Assembly (NCBI GenBank): GCA_024224995.1
Contig: JAAENB010000960.1
Coordinates: 1-7,946, forward strand
Reading direction: 5' to 3'
From: a bacterium
GTDB lineage: Bacteria > Spirochaetota > UBA4802 > UBA5550
DNA: 7,946 nt
The position numbers were made by a program, and so were the translations under genes. Positions 5,323 to 7,946 of the stretch are shown in pieces. The notes under the pieces are model-generated. The model saw only the letters and a list, made by a program, of their open reading frames with translations, had not been told where the DNA came from and searched no databases. How positions within the stretch are numbered: position 1 is the first letter of the stretch; every line of letters starts with the position of its first letter.

Positions 5323-5350
5323 TTTCTTTACTTTTCTTTACTTTTTTACT
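5323..5350. repeat. Pyrimidine-rich 10-bp tandem repeat
   Basis: TTTCTTTACT occurs twice in a row (5323-5332 and 5333-5342), followed by a shortened third copy TTTTTACT (5343-5350). It lies between the small-RNA terminator and the end of the envelope operon. Probably slippage-derived spacer; no function is evident. Confidence 0.6.
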
Positions 5351-5355
5351 GATCA

Positions 5356-5388
5356 CCGATTACCCCGCCCCGAGGGCGGCCGATTACC
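5356..5388. repeat. GC-rich hairpin flanked by CCGATTACC direct repeats
   Basis: CCGATTACC (5356-5364 and 5380-5388) brackets the perfect stem CCGCCC (5365-5370) / GGGCGG (5374-5379) with a CGA loop. It sits directly after the stop codon of the envelope operon. There is no T-run on the minus strand, so it is not a standard terminator; it may protect the 3' end of the message or be a small repeated element. Confidence 0.5.
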
Positions 5389-6891
5389 TTACAACTGCAG
5401 CAGTCTCGCCTCTTCAGCAGCGTAGGTATCACCATATTTATCCAGCAAATACTGCAATGATTTCTTTGCTTTTGGGATGTTTCCCATTTCCTTGTACACC
5501 ATAACTATGGCGTAATAGGCCTGGGCCCTGGTCATGGTATCGGGATATCTTTTGACCAGGCTCCGGAATGTTGCCAGAGCGCCGGCATAATCTTTTAACT
5601 CCATCATCTGAACATGCCCTTTCTGATAAAATGCCCGGTTTGCTTCGGCTGTGTCATTATATTCTTCGATAAATTTTTGGTACGCCGCAATAGCTCCTTT
5701 CCAGTCACCTTTCATTTGAAGAACCTGAGCTTCATCAAAGAGTTTTAAACTCAGTGCTTCCAGTTTAATATTTTCCATATTTACCTGTTTTGGAAGAATA
5801 TTCAGCGACCCGGTATATGTTTTATAGTCGTATAACGAGACTTTAATATCATGCTTTCCTTTGTTAATAGACCCTAAATAGGGTGTCTTTCCCATAGGTT
5901 GTTTATCAATATACAGGTCTGCTCCGGCAGGGGTGCTGGTAATTTTGATGGTGCCTACCCGGTTGTTCAAGGCGTCTTCAATGGTATTGGCAATGCCCCG
6001 TGCCACAGGACGTAATGCCCCGGAGGAGCCTATTTCCCTGCTTCCCATAAAAACGATCCTGCCGCCTGAAGTATTATACAGGACATAGTTTACGCAAATA
6101 AGTCCTTTAAAAACCCTGAAGTTGCCAACCAGTTTGTACTCGATTCCCCTGATGCTGTAGTTATCATCGGAATTATCGTTTTCAATGACTCCTGACATTT
6201 CAAGGGCTTTTTCGTTAATCAGGGCTTTTGCGTAGGTCCGTTCTACTGTGGTAATTAGATTAAACGATCCCAGTTCGCTGTTCATTATTTCGGCGAACGC
6301 GCCGCTGTACCCGGCTTTTTGCGCAAGGTTATTCTCATCTCTGAACTTGAACACGGCAATAGTGGGCTTTTTCAGGGTATCATCTTCTCGCTCCGTGAGA
6401 TACTTCCGGGTAAATTTTTCGGAAATATACCAGGAGATATCACTTGTTGCCCCTTCCAGACTTTTCGCGGAATACCCCCTGGAATAAACAATGGTCCAAT
6501 CGTCGATATTTACGGTCCTGGCATCGATCTCATACCTGCCGCCGAATTTTGAAATGGTCCCCACAGTGAGATAATTAACCAGCAGGGATTCGCTCTTTCC
6601 TTTGAGAGTTTCGGGATTCTCAATTCCTGCCTGAACCCGTTCCAGGTTATTTATGTAGCCTTGAATGGCTCCCGCTTCCCGGACATGGAACCTGTCTATG
6701 GAAGCGAATTTTTTTTCTATAATGGCTGAAGCTCTTTTGCCCCCTGCCTCGCTTTCCCCTGCTGCGGTTATGGTGTCGTTAAAAGGGGAAACTGCCAGCC
6801 TGATTTTTTTATCCTGAGTATACAAATACCCGGAGGTTAAACAGACAGCCAATAATGCTGATATACATAGTGTAATTGTTGTTCTTTTCAT
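5389..6891 (-). CDS. CsgG-like/PEGA/TPR envelope protein
   Basis: A 500-residue exported protein. Residues 1-25 look like a signal peptide or N-terminal membrane anchor; the Cys17 context (LLAVC) is a poor lipobox. Two segments resemble the CsgG/FlgT-type periplasmic fold: IRLAVSPFNDT (30-40) to about 145, and PTIAVFKFRDE (176-186) to about 310, each with a strand, a helix and a later YLTVGTISKFGGRYEI or YKLVGNFRVFKGLICV hairpin, so the fold seems duplicated. A PEGA domain follows (312-366: GTIKITSTPAGADLYIDKQP...GKTPY), then two to three BamD/YbgF-like TPR units (about 380-500). PEGA and TPR domains usually mediate binding at the cell envelope, so this is probably a periplasmic or outer-membrane-associated scaffold. 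Its start has a perfect AAGGAGG at 6897-6903, and it lies 13 bases after the TPR lipoprotein gene, in one operon. The substrate is unknown. Confidence 0.85.
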   Translation of the reverse strand: MKRTTITLCISALLAVCLTSGYLYTQDKKIRLAVSPFNDTITAAGESEAGGKRASAIIEKKFASIDRFHVREAGAIQGYINNLERVQAGIENPETLKGKSESLLVNYLTVGTISKFGGRYEIDARTVNIDDWTIVYSRGYSAKSLEGATSDISWYISEKFTRKYLTEREDDTLKKPTIAVFKFRDENNLAQKAGYSGAFAEIMNSELGSFNLITTVERTYAKALINEKALEMSGVIENDNSDDNYSIRGIEYKLVGNFRVFKGLICVNYVLYNTSGGRIVFMGSREIGSSGALRPVARGIANTIEDALNNRVGTIKITSTPAGADLYIDKQPMGKTPYLGSINKGKHDIKVSLYDYKTYTGSLNILPKQVNMENIKLEALSLKLFDEAQVLQMKGDWKGAIAAYQKFIEEYNDTAEANRAFYQKGHVQMMELKDYAGALATFRSLVKRYPDTMTRAQAYYAIVMVYKEMGNIPKAKKSLQYLLDKYGDTYAAEEARLLQL

Positions 6892-6904
6892 ATTGTCCTC
6901 CTTA

Positions 6905-7660
6905 TTAACCGCCTAATATTTTTATCCAGGTTTTTACCAGGTTCCGTTCAGGGCAGTTTGGCCGTTTTTCGAGATACTTCCGGTAATAGGAAATTGCCTG
7001 AACTTTGTTGTTGAGCCTGGTATCGTAGATGATTCCCAGGTTTTTATAGGCCGGAGCAAAGCCGGGTTTGATAGCAAGAATTTTTTTAAATGTTTTTTCC
7101 GCTTCACCGGTGTTTCCTGAAATGTTATACAAAACGCCCAGGTTGTTCAGGGCTTCATGATGCTTACTGTCCAGGCTTATAGCCTGCTTATATTCGCCAA
7201 TGGCTTTCCCGTACTTCATCCTTTTGTAAAAGACGTTTCCCAGCTCAAAGTGGGAGGGGGCGAATTTATCATTCAGGGAAATGGACTGGTATAATTCCGA
7301 TTCCGCGTCTCCGTATCGTCCCGATTCAAGGTAGGATTTTCCCAGTAAATAGTGGGACATGTAGAGATTTGGCTGAAATTTTATCGCCTCCAGTGCCGAT
7401 TTGATCGAAGAAGAGACATTCCCTTTTTCCGAGTGAACTACGGCTATTTTTGTGTGTATTTTCGCCCGTTCCGAGTCGTCCTTTGCTGTTACAAGGGATT
7501 CTTTCAAGGTTTTGATTTCAAGGTTCATGGAAGTGTTCTGGGACAGCTTCCAGTTCTCATCAAGTATCTCCTTGTCGGTCTTTTTTTTACAGGAAAACAG
7601 TGTAAAAGAAAGAACAAAGGATACCGGGATAAAGAGAAAGAAAAATAATCTTTTTTTCAT
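6905..7660 (-). CDS. TPR-repeat lipoprotein
   Basis: The 251-residue protein begins with a Lys/Arg n-region, a Phe-rich hydrophobic core and a lipobox LFSC, so it should be cleaved before Cys24 and lipid-anchored; KKK at 25-27 follows. After a helical linker come about five tetratricopeptide repeats (roughly 67-98, 101-134, 135-168, 169-202 and 203-236), with the usual signature positions, for example HYLLGKSYLESGRYGDAESE and LNNLGVLYNISGNTGEAEKT. TPRs form a superhelix that binds partner proteins, so it is probably an assembly or scaffold factor at the inner or outer membrane. The ATG at 7660 has AAGGA at 7668-7672. It is the first gene of a two-gene operon with the CsgG-like/PEGA/TPR protein, which has TPRs too, so the two may work in one complex. 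No specific pathway can be named. Confidence 0.9.
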   Translation of the reverse strand: MKKRLFFFLFIPVSFVLSFTLFSCKKKTDKEILDENWKLSQNTSMNLEIKTLKESLVTAKDDSERAKIHTKIAVVHSEKGNVSSSIKSALEAIKFQPNLYMSHYLLGKSYLESGRYGDAESELYQSISLNDKFAPSHFELGNVFYKRMKYGKAIGEYKQAISLDSKHHEALNNLGVLYNISGNTGEAEKTFKKILAIKPGFAPAYKNLGIIYDTRLNNKVQAISYYRKYLEKRPNCPERNLVKTWIKILGG

Positions 7661-7728
7661 GGTTTGTTCCTTATAATGTAATAATGTATATATATTCTAC
7701 AAAGAGCAGCTTTCGTCTGCATGGGTGT

Positions 7729-7756
7729 AGTTTATTGGAATATTTTTATTAGTCAA
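7729..7756 (-). promoter_or_regulatory. Candidate promoter of the envelope operon
   Basis: On the minus strand, TTGACT (7751-7756), a 16-base spacer and TAAACT (7729-7734) lie upstream of the lipoprotein gene and predict a start near 7722, giving a leader of about 60 bases. The -10 box matches the consensus only at four of six positions. Confidence 0.45.
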
Positions 7757-7812
7757 TCGGAATTATGCTGAAATATGGGGTTTTTTGCTTCGCGGGCCGG
7801 TTTCAGAGACGG

Positions 7813-7837
7813 TTCCCTGCCCTCAGGAGGCAGGGAA
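7813..7837. repeat. Perfect 9-bp stem hairpin between divergent promoters
   Basis: TTCCCTGCC (7813-7821) and GGCAGGGAA (7829-7837) enclose CTCAGGA. GTTTC (7800-7804) and GAAAC (7835-7839) could form an alternative outer pairing. No T-run follows on either strand, so it is not a standard terminator. It could be a REP-like repeat, a protein-binding site, or an mRNA leader structure. Confidence 0.6.
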
Positions 7838-7870
7838 ACTCAATATTTTAAGGATTAAACAATGATAGTA

Positions 7871-7899
7871 TTGACAATTTTCCCCTAATTTTATATCTT
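7871..7899 (+). promoter_or_regulatory. Promoter of the gene at the right edge
   Basis: TTGACA (7871-7876), a 17-base spacer and TATCTT (7894-7899) predict a transcription start around 7906-7908, which coincides with the ATG at 7908. That would give a leaderless message. Confidence 0.5.
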
Positions 7900-7907
7900 A
7901 TTATATT

Positions 7908-7946
7908 ATGAGTACATTTGTAAAACCCACATCAGATATGTTTATA
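7908..7946 (+). CDS. 5' fragment of a gene, possibly Rpn/PD-(D/E)XK nuclease family
   Basis: Thirteen codons, MSTFVKPTSDMFI, run open to the window edge. The short stretch FVKPTSDMFI resembles the start of Rpn-like recombination-promoting nucleases/PD-(D/E)XK family transposase-like proteins, which begin with a similar ...P.SD..FK..FG pattern. Thirteen residues are too few to be sure. No ribosome binding site precedes the ATG; the bases just upstream are AT-only, and the promoter places the transcript start at or next to the ATG. If the family is right, this is another mobile or accessory gene flanking the envelope operon. Confidence 0.4.
   Translation, partial: MSTFVKPTSDMFI

Noticed and set aside
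6816..6891. Lipoprotein signal in the CsgG-like protein
   Set aside because: The only early Cys sits in LLAVC, which is a poor lipobox with Val before the Cys; a plain signal peptide or anchor is more likely.
7721..7771. 16-codon + strand ORF in the divergent promoter region
   Set aside because: It has no ribosome binding site and overlaps the envelope operon promoter.
7862..7888. Eight-codon ORF with AAGGA upstream
   Set aside because: It overlaps the -35 box and spacer of the right-edge promoter and would need an unseen upstream promoter.
1..7946. CRISPR array, tRNA or rRNA genes, insertion sequence ends
   Set aside because: No regularly spaced repeats, cloverleaf, rRNA stretches or transposase with terminal repeats were seen on either strand.

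Overview
The window reads as a stretch of a Gram-negative, probably anaerobic bacterial chromosome of moderate to low GC content. A fused FeoA-FeoB ferrous iron importer points to life with Fe(II). A lipoprotein with a clear lipobox and a CsgG-like/PEGA/TPR protein point to a diderm envelope. The phylum cannot be fixed from the sequence; Spirochaetota would fit the style of the envelope proteins, but this is only a guess.

Layout. (1) Positions 1-760, + strand: the 3' end of a phage tail-collar type protein, its terminator, then about 230 bases rich in inverted repeats that hold either a tiny hydrophobic peptide gene or a structured RNA, closed by a second terminator. (2) 761-2167, accessory block: an unrecognised 76-residue protein (-), diverging from a small XRE repressor (+) across an AT-rich region with a large inverted repeat. 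The repressor converges, with only 6 bases between stop codons, on a two-gene unit (-) of a 66-residue protein and an overlapping AbiEii-like nucleotidyltransferase; this pair has the layout of a toxin-antitoxin module. (3) 2246-5125, feo operon (-): a well-formed promoter with an inverted repeat over its -35 box, feoAB fusion, then a FeoB-associated Cys-rich membrane protein. (4) 5126-5388: an intergenic region with a bidirectional terminator and, on the + strand, a promoter-to-terminator unit of about 80 bases with no good ORF, a candidate small RNA. (5) 5389-7660, envelope operon (-): a TPR lipoprotein followed by a CsgG-like/PEGA/TPR protein. (6) 7661-7946: a divergent promoter region with a strong hairpin and the first 13 codons of a + strand gene that leaves the window, possibly an Rpn/PD-(D/E)XK type protein with a leaderless transcript.

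How it works together. The feo operon imports Fe(II): FeoB is the GTP-regulated permease, the fused FeoA domain its partner, and the Cys-rich protein a probable accessory. The envelope pair probably acts at the periplasm or outer membrane as a scaffold; its substrate is unknown. The accessory block and tail-collar gene look like mobile or defence-related cargo beside core genes. The most interesting items are the two candidate small RNAs and the overlapping small-protein/nucleotidyltransferase pair. None can be shown to be new without database searches.
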